Of a stretch of DNA of 64,000 nucleotides, positions 34,994 through 43,859 are shown one piece after another (within the stretch, counting starts at the first letter, position 1; each line of letters opens with the position of its first letter). The position numbers and the translations under genes are program-made. The DNA lies in NCBI GenBank assembly GCA_029942245.1, contig JAOZTN010000002.1:11495-75494 (forward strand), written 5' to 3'. Below the pieces are notes generated by a model. That model ran no database searches. It saw only the letters and a program-made list of their open reading frames with translations, and was not told the origin of the DNA. This DNA comes from B18-G4 sp003648575. Its GTDB lineage: Bacteria; Bacteroidota; Bacteroidia; Bacteroidales; B18-G4.

Positions 34994-35818
34994 CTAACTG
35001 TCAACTGTCTTCTTTTTTCGGTAGATATAGATAAGTGTTCCCACTCCAACAAGGACAAACGGGACGCTTAACAGTTGTCCCATATTCAGGGTCATGCCTA
35101 CTTCAAATTGCACCTGGGGTTCTTTAATGAATTCTATAAGGAATCGGAAAGAGAATACCAGGATCATGAACATGGCAAAAATGAATCCGGGCCTTGGCTT
35201 TCCATTGCGTTTCAGGTAAACCATCCACAGGATCAGGAAAGTTCCTAAATATGCAAGTGCTTCATAGATCTGTGTAGGGTGTTTTGGGATGAGGCTGTGG
35301 TCAGTATTTACAAATTGAAAGCCCCAGGGAAGACTGGTCTCCATACCATATATTTCAGAGTTCATCAGGTTACCAGTACGGATAAAGAATCCAGCCAGGG
35401 CAACCACAATGGAGACGCGGTCGAAGATCCAGATAAAAGGTTTGTTGTTCTTTTTCGAGAAATATAGCATGGCTATGATTATGGCAATGCCAGCACCATG
35501 ACTGGCCAGACCACCTTTCCATACCATCAGTATCTCAATGGGGTTCTTGAGGTATTCCATGGGTTCATAAAACAGCACGTGCCCGAGCCTTGCCCCTACA
35601 ATGGTGGCAATGATCATATAGGTGGCCAGCTGGTCAAGAACTTTTACCGGAACGCGTTCCTTCTTGAAGATCTTCAGCATGATGATATAACCAACTACAA
35701 AACCCATGGCAAATAGCAGCCCGTACCAGCGTGGTGCAAGGGTACCAATGCCAGGGATGGCAAGCTCAAAGAGCTCAGGATTGGGCTTCCAGACGATATA
35801 ATTGAGAATCATATTCAA
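34994..35818 (-). CDS. lgt: Prolipoprotein diacylglyceryl transferase
   Basis: A 274-residue integral inner-membrane enzyme that transfers diacylglycerol from phosphatidylglycerol to the lipobox cysteine of prolipoproteins. About seven membrane helices are visible. The conserved GLASHGAGIAI segment and the Lgt signature around FFIRTGNLMNSEIYG are present. The last residues (TVDS) are encoded by two AACTGTC heptamers (34995-35008), so the C-terminus may have been formed by repeat insertion. It follows a MurG-like gene on the same strand after 37 bases and has its own -7 element. Confidence 0.95.
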   Translation of the reverse strand: MNMILNYIVWKPNPELFELAIPGIGTLAPRWYGLLFAMGFVVGYIIMLKIFKKERVPVKVLDQLATYMIIATIVGARLGHVLFYEPMEYLKNPIEILMVWKGGLASHGAGIAIIIAMLYFSKKNNKPFIWIFDRVSIVVALAGFFIRTGNLMNSEIYGMETSLPWGFQFVNTDHSLIPKHPTQIYEALAYLGTFLILWMVYLKRNGKPRPGFIFAMFMILVFSFRFLIEFIKEPQVQFEVGMTLNMGQLLSVPFVLVGVGTLIYIYRKKKTVDS

Positions 35819-35828
35819 TTTTTTTATG

Positions 35829-35836
35829 CAAATATA
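35829..35836 (-). promoter_or_regulatory. Putative -7 element for lgt
   Basis: The minus strand reads TATATTTG, matching TAnnTTTG, 11 bases upstream of the lgt start, in the short gap behind the glycosyltransferase gene. The leader would be very short. Confidence 0.4.
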
Positions 35837-35855
35837 TTAGAAAAGATGGCGGGAT

Positions 35856-36938
35856 TTACAATCGTGAAAGAAGCTCATCCAGCCTGGCCTCCAAAATATC
35901 ACTGTTCTGATCGATCTTTATTCCCGGGTAGTTTCTGGAGGCAATAATACATTTATCAATGTCAAACATATTCTGAGAAACGAAATAGAACTGATGCCTG
36001 CTTTGATGATAGGCTGCCAGATATTCCTGCTCGGTTTGTCCGGGTGTTGGGACAAACACAGCACGTTTCCCCAAAACAGCCAGGTCCATGATACTCGTAT
36101 ATCCCGGACGGCAGATGATAAGTTCTGAAGAAAGCATGGCCGACTGCAACTCTTCACTGTTCAGGTGAGAATGCACTTCTATATTGCCAATACTTCTGTG
36201 CTCATCAAATTCCGGTTTGCCAAGAACAACCATGGCTCTGATATCAGTTCCTTTCAGGCGATCTAATATGAGTTCTTCAAAGATGCTGCGCTGTGGCTCC
36301 GGCCCGCTGATGATGGCCATCACGTCATATTTTTTCTCTGGTTGTTTTCCCTCAGCAGACTCAAATCTCGATAGGGGACCGATGAAATATGTGTCGATAG
36401 GGGCCTTCCGTTTGTGTGCAAGTTCGCCCGACAACCCACTTTGCTCATCAAAGTCTGGGATCCAGCATTCGTTGTAGTTTCCGATATATTTTCGGTGCAT
36501 CATGTATAGGAGGCCTTCAGTAAATGACCATCCTGGCGGAGCTTTGATGCTTACCTGGTGGGTGATATAAATAGAAGGGATCCTTGATGACCACATCCCG
36601 AACCTGTTGTCGGAGATCACCGCATCGATACTATGGATATCTATCAGTTCATCCAGTATCCTGTGTTCCCTTCTGTTGGCGCTCAGGATCACCGGCGAGC
36701 GCCTCAGCATACGAAGGCTCATACTGCCATGATGAGGATACGTAATCTCAAAACCGGGGACATCAATATGTTCGAGAGTCGGAAATTCAGATTTGAGAAA
36801 AGAAGCCGGCCTTCCACTGGCTGCAATGATCACATCAATATCTTTTTCCTGTAACAGCCTGATGATAGGGACGCAACGGGCTGCATGACCAATTCCCCAA
36901 TCAAGAGGGGCAACAAGTATTTTTTTACGTTTGTTCAT
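35856..36938 (-). CDS. MurG-like family 28-type glycosyltransferase
   Basis: A 360-residue GT-B glycosyltransferase. The N-terminal domain starts with ILVAPLDWGIGHAARCVPII (about residues 7-26), the GxGHxxR loop of the MurG-like fold. The C-terminal nucleotide-sugar domain has ELIICRPGYTSIMDLAVLGKRAVFVPTPGQTEQEYLAAY (about 270-310). It is not MurG itself, because the MurG-specific motifs are not seen. Acceptor and sugar are unknown. It may belong to a group found in Bacteroidota with a cell-envelope role. Confidence 0.75.
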   Translation of the reverse strand: MNKRKKILVAPLDWGIGHAARCVPIIRLLQEKDIDVIIAASGRPASFLKSEFPTLEHIDVPGFEITYPHHGSMSLRMLRRSPVILSANRREHRILDELIDIHSIDAVISDNRFGMWSSRIPSIYITHQVSIKAPPGWSFTEGLLYMMHRKYIGNYNECWIPDFDEQSGLSGELAHKRKAPIDTYFIGPLSRFESAEGKQPEKKYDVMAIISGPEPQRSIFEELILDRLKGTDIRAMVVLGKPEFDEHRSIGNIEVHSHLNSEELQSAMLSSELIICRPGYTSIMDLAVLGKRAVFVPTPGQTEQEYLAAYHQSRHQFYFVSQNMFDIDKCIIASRNYPGIKIDQNSDILEARLDELLSRL

Positions 36939-37051
36939 ATATCCTGAAAAAAAATCATGTGACGGGTGTGACTTTTTACGGATTTCAATATTAATACTAT
37001 AGAAGGTCGGTCTTTATCCGTCTCTCAACACAAATATAGTGAATAAACCGA

Positions 37052-38170
37052 ATGACCCCTATGACAGATCATGATGATGCCCTGATTTACAGGATCGCAG
37101 TAACACTGATCCCGGGTATTGGGCATATGAATGCAAAGAAGCTGATTGCCTGGTGCGGGGAGCCTGATGCCATTTTCAGGGAAGAAAGAAAAGTGCTTAT
37201 GAAGATCCCGGGTATGGCAAAGGTCCTGAACAATAATTTCAATAAGAAGGAACTCCTGCTGCGTGCAGAGCAGGAAGTAAAATTTATTACAAATAGCCGC
37301 ATCAGGCCATTGTACTACTATGATGATGATTACCCCCGGCGACTGAAGCAATGTGCCGACAGCCCCCTGATGCTTTATTATAAAGGGATAGACAATCTTT
37401 TTGAGAAAAGGATGCTGGCCGTGGTTGGGACCCGGAAAGCTACATCCTATGGCAAACGCGCCTGCCAGCAGGTCATAGGAGGCTTTTCTGATGAGGATGT
37501 AGTGATTGCAAGTGGAATGGCTTATGGCATCGATAGCTGTGCACATCGAAAGGCACTTAGCTGCGGATTGCAGACCATTGGAGTTTTGGGGCACGGCCTC
37601 GATCGCATCTATCCGAATGAGAACAGGAATATGGCCGCCAGAATGTTGCAACAGGGCGGCCTGCTCACAGAATTTCTGAGCCAGTCGAAGCCCGACAGGG
37701 AAAATTTCCCCAAACGCAATCGTATAATTGCAGGCCTCTCCGATGCCGTTCTGGTAGTGGAATCTGCCACTAAAGGCGGTGCCATTATTACAGCAGAGAT
37801 AGCTAATTCTTATAACAGAGATGTATTCGCCATCCCGGGAAGGATGTATGATCCCTATTCTGATGGATGCCATCTTCTGATACGCCGGAATATAGCTGCC
37901 CTGACACGCTCGGCCGACGATATCCGGTATTCCATGGGATGGGAAGGGACGGTGCAGGCCCGGAAAAGCAAGACTGAGCTTCTGGGAAAATATGATCATG
38001 ACGAAAAGGTCATCCTGAATATCATCCTGGAAAAAGAGCGGGCACCCATTGACGATATCGTCTTGATCGCAGGCCTGGGAGCATCGAAAGCTGCCTCTAT
38101 ACTGTTGAAGTTGGAGTTTGAGGGCGTGATCACAGGCCTGCCGGGAAAGCTGTATGAGATCAGGAAATGA
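37052..38170 (+). CDS. dprA: DNA-processing protein DprA
   Basis: A 372-residue protein of the DprA/Smf family, which loads RecA on incoming single-stranded DNA during natural transformation. An N-terminal helical part with helix-hairpin-helix features is at about 15-70. The Rossmann-like core has RMLAVVGTRKATSYGKR, IASGMAYGIDSCAHRKAL, HGLDRIYPNENRNMAARM and FPKRNRIIAGLSDAVLVVE. A C-terminal winged-helix domain covers about the last 60 residues. Length is normal. It is followed by rsgA with its own promoter. Confidence 0.95.
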   Translation: MTPMTDHDDALIYRIAVTLIPGIGHMNAKKLIAWCGEPDAIFREERKVLMKIPGMAKVLNNNFNKKELLLRAEQEVKFITNSRIRPLYYYDDDYPRRLKQCADSPLMLYYKGIDNLFEKRMLAVVGTRKATSYGKRACQQVIGGFSDEDVVIASGMAYGIDSCAHRKALSCGLQTIGVLGHGLDRIYPNENRNMAARMLQQGGLLTEFLSQSKPDRENFPKRNRIIAGLSDAVLVVESATKGGAIITAEIANSYNRDVFAIPGRMYDPYSDGCHLLIRRNIAALTRSADDIRYSMGWEGTVQARKSKTELLGKYDHDEKVILNIILEKERAPIDDIVLIAGLGASKAASILLKLEFEGVITGLPGKLYEIRK

Positions 38171-38185
38171 TGTCTGCGAATAATG

Positions 38186-38193
38186 TACCTTTG
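38186..38193 (+). promoter_or_regulatory. Putative -7 element for rsgA
   Basis: TACCTTTG matches TAnnTTTG and lies 26 bases before the TTG start at 38219. Confidence 0.45.
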
Positions 38194-38218
38194 TATCAGA
38201 TAGATAAAAAAAGCAGCA

Positions 38219-39133
38219 TTGGAAGGCATTGTCATCAAATCAACCGGAAGCTGGTACAGCGTGTTAAGTCCTGATGGGAGCATCACCGAATGTAAACTGA
38301 AAGGCAGGTTCAAGGTGCAGGGAATCAGAACCACCAACCCCCTGGCCGTTGGCGACCATGTAGGATTTCATGTGCTGCAGGAAGAAGGCACAGGGCTGAT
38401 CTCCAAGATCTCCCCGCGCAAAAACCATATCATTCGCAAGGCTACCAAGCTGTCGAAAGAATCACACATCCTGGCAGCCAATCTCGACCAGGCAATCATC
38501 ATTGTTACCCTGGCCGAGCCCAGAACATCAACAGGCTTCATCGACCGTTTCCTCATCACTGCAGAAGCATACCATATCCCGGCGCTTATCATCTTTAATA
38601 AGATCGATCTGTATAACGAAAAGCAGATGGAAGATCTTGCTGAACTGAAAGAAGTATATGAGGCTGCTGGCTATCCCTCTTACTCAGTTTCGGCGCTCAC
38701 CGGTGAAAATTTAGGCGAAGTTGAGGATCTGCTCAAAGATACAGTGTCGTTGGTGGCCGGACATTCCGGTGTTGGAAAATCGGCCCTTATCAATGCACTT
38801 GAGCCCGGCCTCGACCTGAAGACCAAACCAATTTCCAAAGCACATAGCAAAGGAGTTCATACCACTACTTTTGCCAGGATGTTCAGACTTTCATTCGGAG
38901 GATTTATTATTGATACGCCGGGTATTAAAGAATTTGGTCTCTTTGACCTTGACAGGAACACCCTGGCGGAGCGATACCCTGAGATGCGTACCCTCATGCA
39001 TGCCTGTAAATACACCAATTGCACCCACCTGCATGAGCCCGGTTGTGCCGTTAAAGAGGCCGTAAAACAGGGAAAACTGAGTAAGATCAGATATGAAGGT
39101 TATCTTCGTATCATGGCCGATGGCGGTTCATAA
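38219..39133 (+). CDS. rsgA: Ribosome small subunit-dependent GTPase RsgA
   Basis: This 304-residue GTPase helps mature the 30S subunit. It starts with an OB fold (EGIVIKSTGSWYSVLSPDGS) and has the circularly permuted G motifs: G4 NKIDLY comes before G1 GHSGVGKSALIN and G3 DTPGIKEFG. A C-terminal zinc site reads CKYTNCTHLHEPGC. The start is TTG at 38219. No ATG lies upstream before the in-frame stop at 38201, and the protein begins at the family's usual point. Confidence 0.95.
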   Translation: MEGIVIKSTGSWYSVLSPDGSITECKLKGRFKVQGIRTTNPLAVGDHVGFHVLQEEGTGLISKISPRKNHIIRKATKLSKESHILAANLDQAIIIVTLAEPRTSTGFIDRFLITAEAYHIPALIIFNKIDLYNEKQMEDLAELKEVYEAAGYPSYSVSALTGENLGEVEDLLKDTVSLVAGHSGVGKSALINALEPGLDLKTKPISKAHSKGVHTTTFARMFRLSFGGFIIDTPGIKEFGLFDLDRNTLAERYPEMRTLMHACKYTNCTHLHEPGCAVKEAVKQGKLSKIRYEGYLRIMADGGS

Positions 39134-39144
39134 AAAAATGGAAT

Positions 39145-39807
39145 ATGATAGCATCAGAATTGATCAGTGATATAGTAGTCCCACTCAGGACATCAGATAC
39201 TGTAGATACGGCCATCTCCATGATGGCCGAATTTAAAGTATCCCACATTCCTGTTGTGAACAATCATTCATACCTGGCCCTCTTGTCGGAAGATGACCTG
39301 ATGTCGGATGTTGATCTGGACGCACCGATTGGAAGCCTCAAACTTGTTTTGCCAAGGCTCATGATCAGCGAACACCAGCATTTTTATGATGTGATCAAGA
39401 TGATGAGTGAACACCGCCTCACCTTGCTGCCGGTGGTTGATGCAGATGAAAACTATGAAGGGGTTGTAAGCCTGGAAAGCCTTGCAGCAAATATGTCGAA
39501 GATGGCTGCCATCAGCCAGCCGGGAACCGTAATAGTGCTGGAGATGAGCCAGAACGATTACAGCATGTCGGAGATTGCCCAAATCATAGAATCCAATGAT
39601 GCTAAGATCCTGAGCATGTATCTGACTCCCAAGGCAGATTCCACGAATATGGATGTGATCCTGAAAATAAATAAACAGGAATTGAATGCCATCATCCAGA
39701 CATTCGACAGATATAATTATACCATCAAGGCATCATATGGGCAGGAAGAAGACCCTGAAGACCTGAAAGACCGCTTCGATTCCCTGATGAACTACCTAAA
39801 TGTTTAA
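39145..39807 (+). CDS. CBS-domain protein with C-terminal ACT-like domain
   Basis: A 220-residue cytoplasmic protein. Two CBS motifs span about residues 1-115 (SELISDIVVPLRTSDTVDTA, then LMISEHQHFYDVIKMMSEHRLTLLPVV). An ACT-like fold with QNDYSMSEIAQIIESNDAKI follows at about 130-200. CBS pairs usually bind adenine nucleotides and regulate a partner. No enzymatic domain is fused. It precedes the Omp85-like gene by 11 bases and nadK on the same strand. Confidence 0.8.
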   Translation: MIASELISDIVVPLRTSDTVDTAISMMAEFKVSHIPVVNNHSYLALLSEDDLMSDVDLDAPIGSLKLVLPRLMISEHQHFYDVIKMMSEHRLTLLPVVDADENYEGVVSLESLAANMSKMAAISQPGTVIVLEMSQNDYSMSEIAQIIESNDAKILSMYLTPKADSTNMDVILKINKQELNAIIQTFDRYNYTIKASYGQEEDPEDLKDRFDSLMNYLNV

Positions 39808-39818
39808 GCCATTTCACT

Positions 39819-41258
39819 TTGAGCCCATCTAATTATCACCGGCTTAAGATCACTGTTTTTCCACTGCTTTTATTGGTTTGCACTATTCTAAGCGGTGCTC
39901 TCCAGGCGCAGAATGATAGCCTGATTCTGGTTAAAAGCATTGCGTACAACGGAAATAAGACTACGAAAGATCATATCATAACCCGTGAAATAATGTTTGC
40001 TGTTGGGGACACATTGGATCAGACGGTATTCAATGGATTATTGGAAAAAAGCCGGGAAAACCTGCTCAATACCTCTCTTTTTAACTTCGTATCCTATGAA
40101 ATGCAATCATCCCCTGGCAGCTTGAATGTGGTTGATGTGGTGTTTGACGTGACCGAGAGATGGTATATCTGGCCATGGCCTACTATCGAGTTTGCTGACC
40201 GTAATTTCAATACCTGGTGGAATGAAAACAGAGACCTGTCACGTATGAGTTATGGGGTTGTCCTCAAATGGGGCAATTTCAGGGGAAGGAAAGAGCAGCT
40301 CAACTTAACAGCGCGCTTCGGATATAATGAACTCTACGGCTTCGATTATACCATCCCTTACCTCAACGAGAAGGAAACAATTGGGCTGGGTGTCGGCGCC
40401 GCCTATGGAAGAACCCATGAGGTGCCGGTTATGAATGAGGATGACCGCCTGGTATATTACAGGGATGATGAAGAGTACATACAGCAGGAGGTTAGTTCTT
40501 ATCTTGCCTTGATCCTGCGCAATGAGATATATAATACGCACACCTTCAGGCTGGAGTACAATTATTGGAAGTTTGCTGATACCCTTTTGCTTATTAATCC
40601 CGGATTTAGCTATGCCGACAAGGAGATATTGCAATATTTTTCACTGGCATACCGCTTTAAGAGCGATCACAGGGATGATAAACCATACCCCTTGAAAGGA
40701 TATTATTTCGACCTTGAATTGGTAAAACGGGGCTTTGAGTTTTTCGATAATGGTGGCCTGGATGTTTTTTATGTACGATCTACGTTTCGAAAATTCTTTC
40801 AGATGGGGAACCGATGGTATTTCGCTACCGGACTAAACTCTAAATTTTCAAGCGAATCCATACAGCCTTTTTATATGAACCGGGCAATTGGATATGGAAG
40901 GGATATCGTAAGAGGCTATGAGTACTATGTCGTAAATGGTCAGAACTTCGGCATACTCAAGAATAATTTTAAGTTTGCCCTTCTGCCAAGAAGAGACTTC
41001 AATCTGAATTTTATTAAATCGGAGAAATTCAGCAAAGTGCACTACGCCTTTTATTTGAACGCCTTTTTTGATATGGGCTTTGTAGACAATTTTTATCCTG
41101 ATCCCGCCCTGAATAACCAGCTTGAGAATTCCCTGCTGATAGGATATGGTGTCGGAATTGATTTCGTTACGTATTACGACCTCGTTCTCAGACTGGAGTA
41201 TTCTTTTAACCGCATGAACGAACATGGCTTTTTTCTGCATTTTATGGCGTCAATATAG
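39819..41258 (+). CDS. Omp85-like outer-membrane protein with one POTRA domain
   Basis: A 479-residue protein with a signal peptide (KITVFPLLLLVCTILSGALQAQ, cleavage near residue 30). One POTRA domain is at about 33-115 (VKSIAYNGNKTTKDHIITREIMFAVGD). A barrel of about 360 residues ends in LEYSFNRMNEHGFFLHFMASI. This is the minimal plan of a TamA/BamA relative, much shorter than the BamA of 892 residues 2.6 kb away. The start codon is TTG. It lies between the CBS gene and nadK, close enough to be co-transcribed with the CBS gene. Its function is unknown; it may act in outer-membrane insertion or secretion. Confidence 0.75.
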   Translation: MSPSNYHRLKITVFPLLLLVCTILSGALQAQNDSLILVKSIAYNGNKTTKDHIITREIMFAVGDTLDQTVFNGLLEKSRENLLNTSLFNFVSYEMQSSPGSLNVVDVVFDVTERWYIWPWPTIEFADRNFNTWWNENRDLSRMSYGVVLKWGNFRGRKEQLNLTARFGYNELYGFDYTIPYLNEKETIGLGVGAAYGRTHEVPVMNEDDRLVYYRDDEEYIQQEVSSYLALILRNEIYNTHTFRLEYNYWKFADTLLLINPGFSYADKEILQYFSLAYRFKSDHRDDKPYPLKGYYFDLELVKRGFEFFDNGGLDVFYVRSTFRKFFQMGNRWYFATGLNSKFSSESIQPFYMNRAIGYGRDIVRGYEYYVVNGQNFGILKNNFKFALLPRRDFNLNFIKSEKFSKVHYAFYLNAFFDMGFVDNFYPDPALNNQLENSLLIGYGVGIDFVTYYDLVLRLEYSFNRMNEHGFFLHFMASI

Positions 41259-41360
41259 GCATGCCCTTTATAATGTTAATTATTCTGAAGTCTATAAGTA
41301 CAAATCCGCAGATTTTCGTAAACTTGCATCGGTTTTTAGGTATTATCAGAACATCTTGAA

Positions 41361-42239
41361 ATGAAGCTTGCTTTATTCGGAAAAAGCATCAGGAAAGAAT
41401 ACTATCCATACCTTCTTCAGCTAATCAACAAACTGGAAGAGAACGGGTGTGATTTGCTGGTATATAAGCCATTTCTTGAAAACCTTCGGAAAAATAAGGA
41501 TTTCAATTATGAAGCAACTCCTTTCTGCAACCACAGTGAGCTGAAAGGAAAGGCAGACATGGTATTCTCCATCGGGGGTGACGGCACCCTGCTGGATACG
41601 GTTTCACTGGTTCGTGATTCAGGCATTCCCGTGTTGGGGATCAACCTGGGCAGGCTGGGCTTTCTTTCAAGTATTTCAAGGGATGATATAATCCCTGCCG
41701 TCGAAAAAGTACTAAAAGGAGAATATACGCTCGAACCACGCACATTGCTGAGCCTGTCTTCCGATGCAGATATTTTTGGGGACTTTCACTGTGCTCTGAA
41801 TGATATTACAGTGACCCGTAAGGAATCAATGGCATTGATCGTGATCCATGTTTACGTGGATGGGGTATTTCTGAATTCATACTGGGCTGACGGATTGATC
41901 GTGGCAACCCCTACAGGTTCCACTGCATATTCACTAAGCAGCGGGGGACCTATAGTGTCGCCGGGATCCGAGAATATACTGATCACACCACTGGCTCCCC
42001 ATAACCTGACCATCAGGCCGATCGTGATTTCTGATAAAAGTGAGATCAGCATCAGGGTGGAAGGCAGAGACAGCGAATACCTGGTTAGCCTGGATTCAAA
42101 GACAGATGTAATTGAACCCGGACTTGAATTGCGGATCAGAAGGGCAGATTTTAGCTTCAACCTCGTTAAAATCGAGCATAAAGATTTCTTTACAACCATT
42201 CGTGATAAACTCAAATGGGGACTGGATGTTAGAAATTAA
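41361..42239 (+). CDS. nadK: NAD kinase
   Basis: A 292-residue NAD kinase that makes NADP from NAD. The GGDGTLLDTV motif (about residues 74-83, catalytic Asp in GGDG) is present, and so is the NDITVTRKESMALI segment, followed by DGLIVATPTGSTAYSLSSGGPIVSP. Length and order are standard. It heads the nadK-porG-uppS-bamA-skp run on the plus strand. Confidence 0.96.
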   Translation: MKLALFGKSIRKEYYPYLLQLINKLEENGCDLLVYKPFLENLRKNKDFNYEATPFCNHSELKGKADMVFSIGGDGTLLDTVSLVRDSGIPVLGINLGRLGFLSSISRDDIIPAVEKVLKGEYTLEPRTLLSLSSDADIFGDFHCALNDITVTRKESMALIVIHVYVDGVFLNSYWADGLIVATPTGSTAYSLSSGGPIVSPGSENILITPLAPHNLTIRPIVISDKSEISIRVEGRDSEYLVSLDSKTDVIEPGLELRIRRADFSFNLVKIEHKDFFTTIRDKLKWGLDVRN

Positions 42240-42286
42240 TTGATCAAGAGATAAGAAATTTGGAAATAATGCGTTTTGGGAACTAT

Positions 42287-43093
42287 ATGAAGAAGATAAC
42301 ATTAATTATTATTATGATAATTGGTGCTTTTGGTTTGCATGCGCAAAAGACCCTTGAGGTAGGGCTTTTGGGTGGCGGCACCTACTATATCGGAGACCTG
42401 AACCCCGGAACCCCATTCTTGCTTACTAAGCCTGCATACGGAGTCGTGGCAAGGTTAAACCTGGATTCCAGATGGACCGTTAAACTTAGCGGCCTGCGGG
42501 GAGCCATAGAAGGCGATGACAATGTTTCCAATGCCATGCAGAACCGTGGTCTGAAGTTTGAATCCAAGATCACGGATATTACTACAGTAGTGGAATTCAA
42601 TTTCTTTAACTACGTCACCGGAAGCACAAGGAATTTTCTTACACCTTACATCTTCGGTGGTGTTGGGGTATTATTGTTTAAACCTGAGGCAAATGGTGTC
42701 GCTCTGCGCGACCTGGGCACCGAAGGGCAAAACGCAGGCTTCGACGGTAGAAGCAAATACAAGACTACCCAGATCGTGTTTCCTTTTGGTATAGGGTTTA
42801 AGTATAGCCTGAACAAGAAACTGGGATTTGCACTGGAATGGGGAATACGCAAAACTTTCACTGACTATATCGACGATGTTAGCGAAACCTACTACCTTGA
42901 CGGGGAAAGTATTGATCCATCGAACACAGCAGAGATCATGTCTGATCCCACTATGAACCACAAGCCATACGAAGCCAGGGGGAATCCCAGTAATAAAGAC
43001 TGGTATACCTTCATAGGTGTATCCCTGACCTACAAGTTTAACCTTGGCCGTGATAAAGGTTGCAGCCAGTTTGGAAACAGAAGAGACTATTAA
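42287..43093 (+). CDS. porG: T9SS outer-membrane protein PorG (DUF6089)
   Basis: An outer-membrane beta-barrel of the DUF6089 family, to which PorG of the type IX secretion system belongs. The likely start is the ATG at 42287, giving a clean signal peptide (MKKITLIIIMIIGAFGLHA). Upstream starts at 42260 (TTG) and 42269 add residues before it. The mature protein opens with KTLEVGLLGGGTYYIGDLNP, keeps GGVGVLLFKP, and ends in YTFIGVSLTYKFN. PorG lies next to uppS and an Omp85 gene in Porphyromonas gingivalis too, and the order here agrees. The window lacks the rest of the T9SS core. Confidence 0.82.
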   Translation: MKKITLIIIMIIGAFGLHAQKTLEVGLLGGGTYYIGDLNPGTPFLLTKPAYGVVARLNLDSRWTVKLSGLRGAIEGDDNVSNAMQNRGLKFESKITDITTVVEFNFFNYVTGSTRNFLTPYIFGGVGVLLFKPEANGVALRDLGTEGQNAGFDGRSKYKTTQIVFPFGIGFKYSLNKKLGFALEWGIRKTFTDYIDDVSETYYLDGESIDPSNTAEIMSDPTMNHKPYEARGNPSNKDWYTFIGVSLTYKFNLGRDKGCSQFGNRRDY

Positions 43094-43106
43094 AAAGAAT
43101 TAACCG

Positions 43107-43853
43107 ATGGACCTGAAGAGCCGTATTGATCCTGAACGCTTACCAAAGCATGTTGCCATCATCATGGATGGGAACGGCCGTTGGGCGAATCAGCGCGGCA
43201 AACCCAGGATTTTTGGACACCAAAACGGTGTTGCATCCGTCAGGGAAGCAGCAGAAACAGCGGCTGATCTGGGGATCGAGTACCTGACCCTCTATGCTTT
43301 TTCCACTGAAAATTGGAATCGGCCGAAGTTCGAAACAGAGGCCCTGATGACCTTGCTGCTGAAAACCATTAACAAAGAAACAAAGACCCTGAATAAGAAT
43401 AATATCAGGCTGAATGCCATCGGCGACCTGATGGGACTGCCTTCCATGACAAGGAAGCAGCTGGAGAAAGCCATTGCAAACACATCAGGGAACGACAGGA
43501 TGACCCTCACACTGGCCCTCTCATACAGCGGCAGATGGGAGCTCCTGAATGCAACAAAAAAGATTGCTAAGCAGGTGGCAGAAGGAGAGCTCGATGCTGA
43601 AAAAGTTGATCAGCATGCATTCGAACAGGCATTGGAAACACAGGATATGCCAGATCCGGAGCTGCTGATCAGAACATCAGGCGAATATCGTATCAGCAAT
43701 TTCCTGCTGTGGCAGATTGCTTATGCTGAGCTGTACTTTACATCGAAGTTATGGCCTGATTTCAGGAAAGATGACTTCTACGAGGCATTGATCGACTTTC
43801 AAAACCGGGAACGGAGATTTGGGAAAATAAGTGAACAAATAAAAGCAGATTAA
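43107..43853 (+). CDS. uppS: Isoprenyl transferase (undecaprenyl diphosphate synthase)
   Basis: A 248-residue cis-prenyltransferase that makes the undecaprenyl carrier for peptidoglycan and surface glycans. The first signature MDGNGRWANQRGKPR (about residues 21-35) contains the catalytic Asp22. The segment LYAFSTENWNRP follows near 65, and the last conserved region LIRTSGEYRISNFLLWQ is near 190. It lies 13 bases behind porG and 6 bases before bamA. Confidence 0.96.
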   Translation: MDLKSRIDPERLPKHVAIIMDGNGRWANQRGKPRIFGHQNGVASVREAAETAADLGIEYLTLYAFSTENWNRPKFETEALMTLLLKTINKETKTLNKNNIRLNAIGDLMGLPSMTRKQLEKAIANTSGNDRMTLTLALSYSGRWELLNATKKIAKQVAEGELDAEKVDQHAFEQALETQDMPDPELLIRTSGEYRISNFLLWQIAYAELYFTSKLWPDFRKDDFYEALIDFQNRERRFGKISEQIKAD

Positions 43854-43859
43854 GCGGGA

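Noticed and set aside
37025..37999. Long minus-strand ORF of 324 codons opposite dprA
   Set aside because: DprA motifs on the plus strand are complete. The antisense product has no recognisable domain and a random composition.
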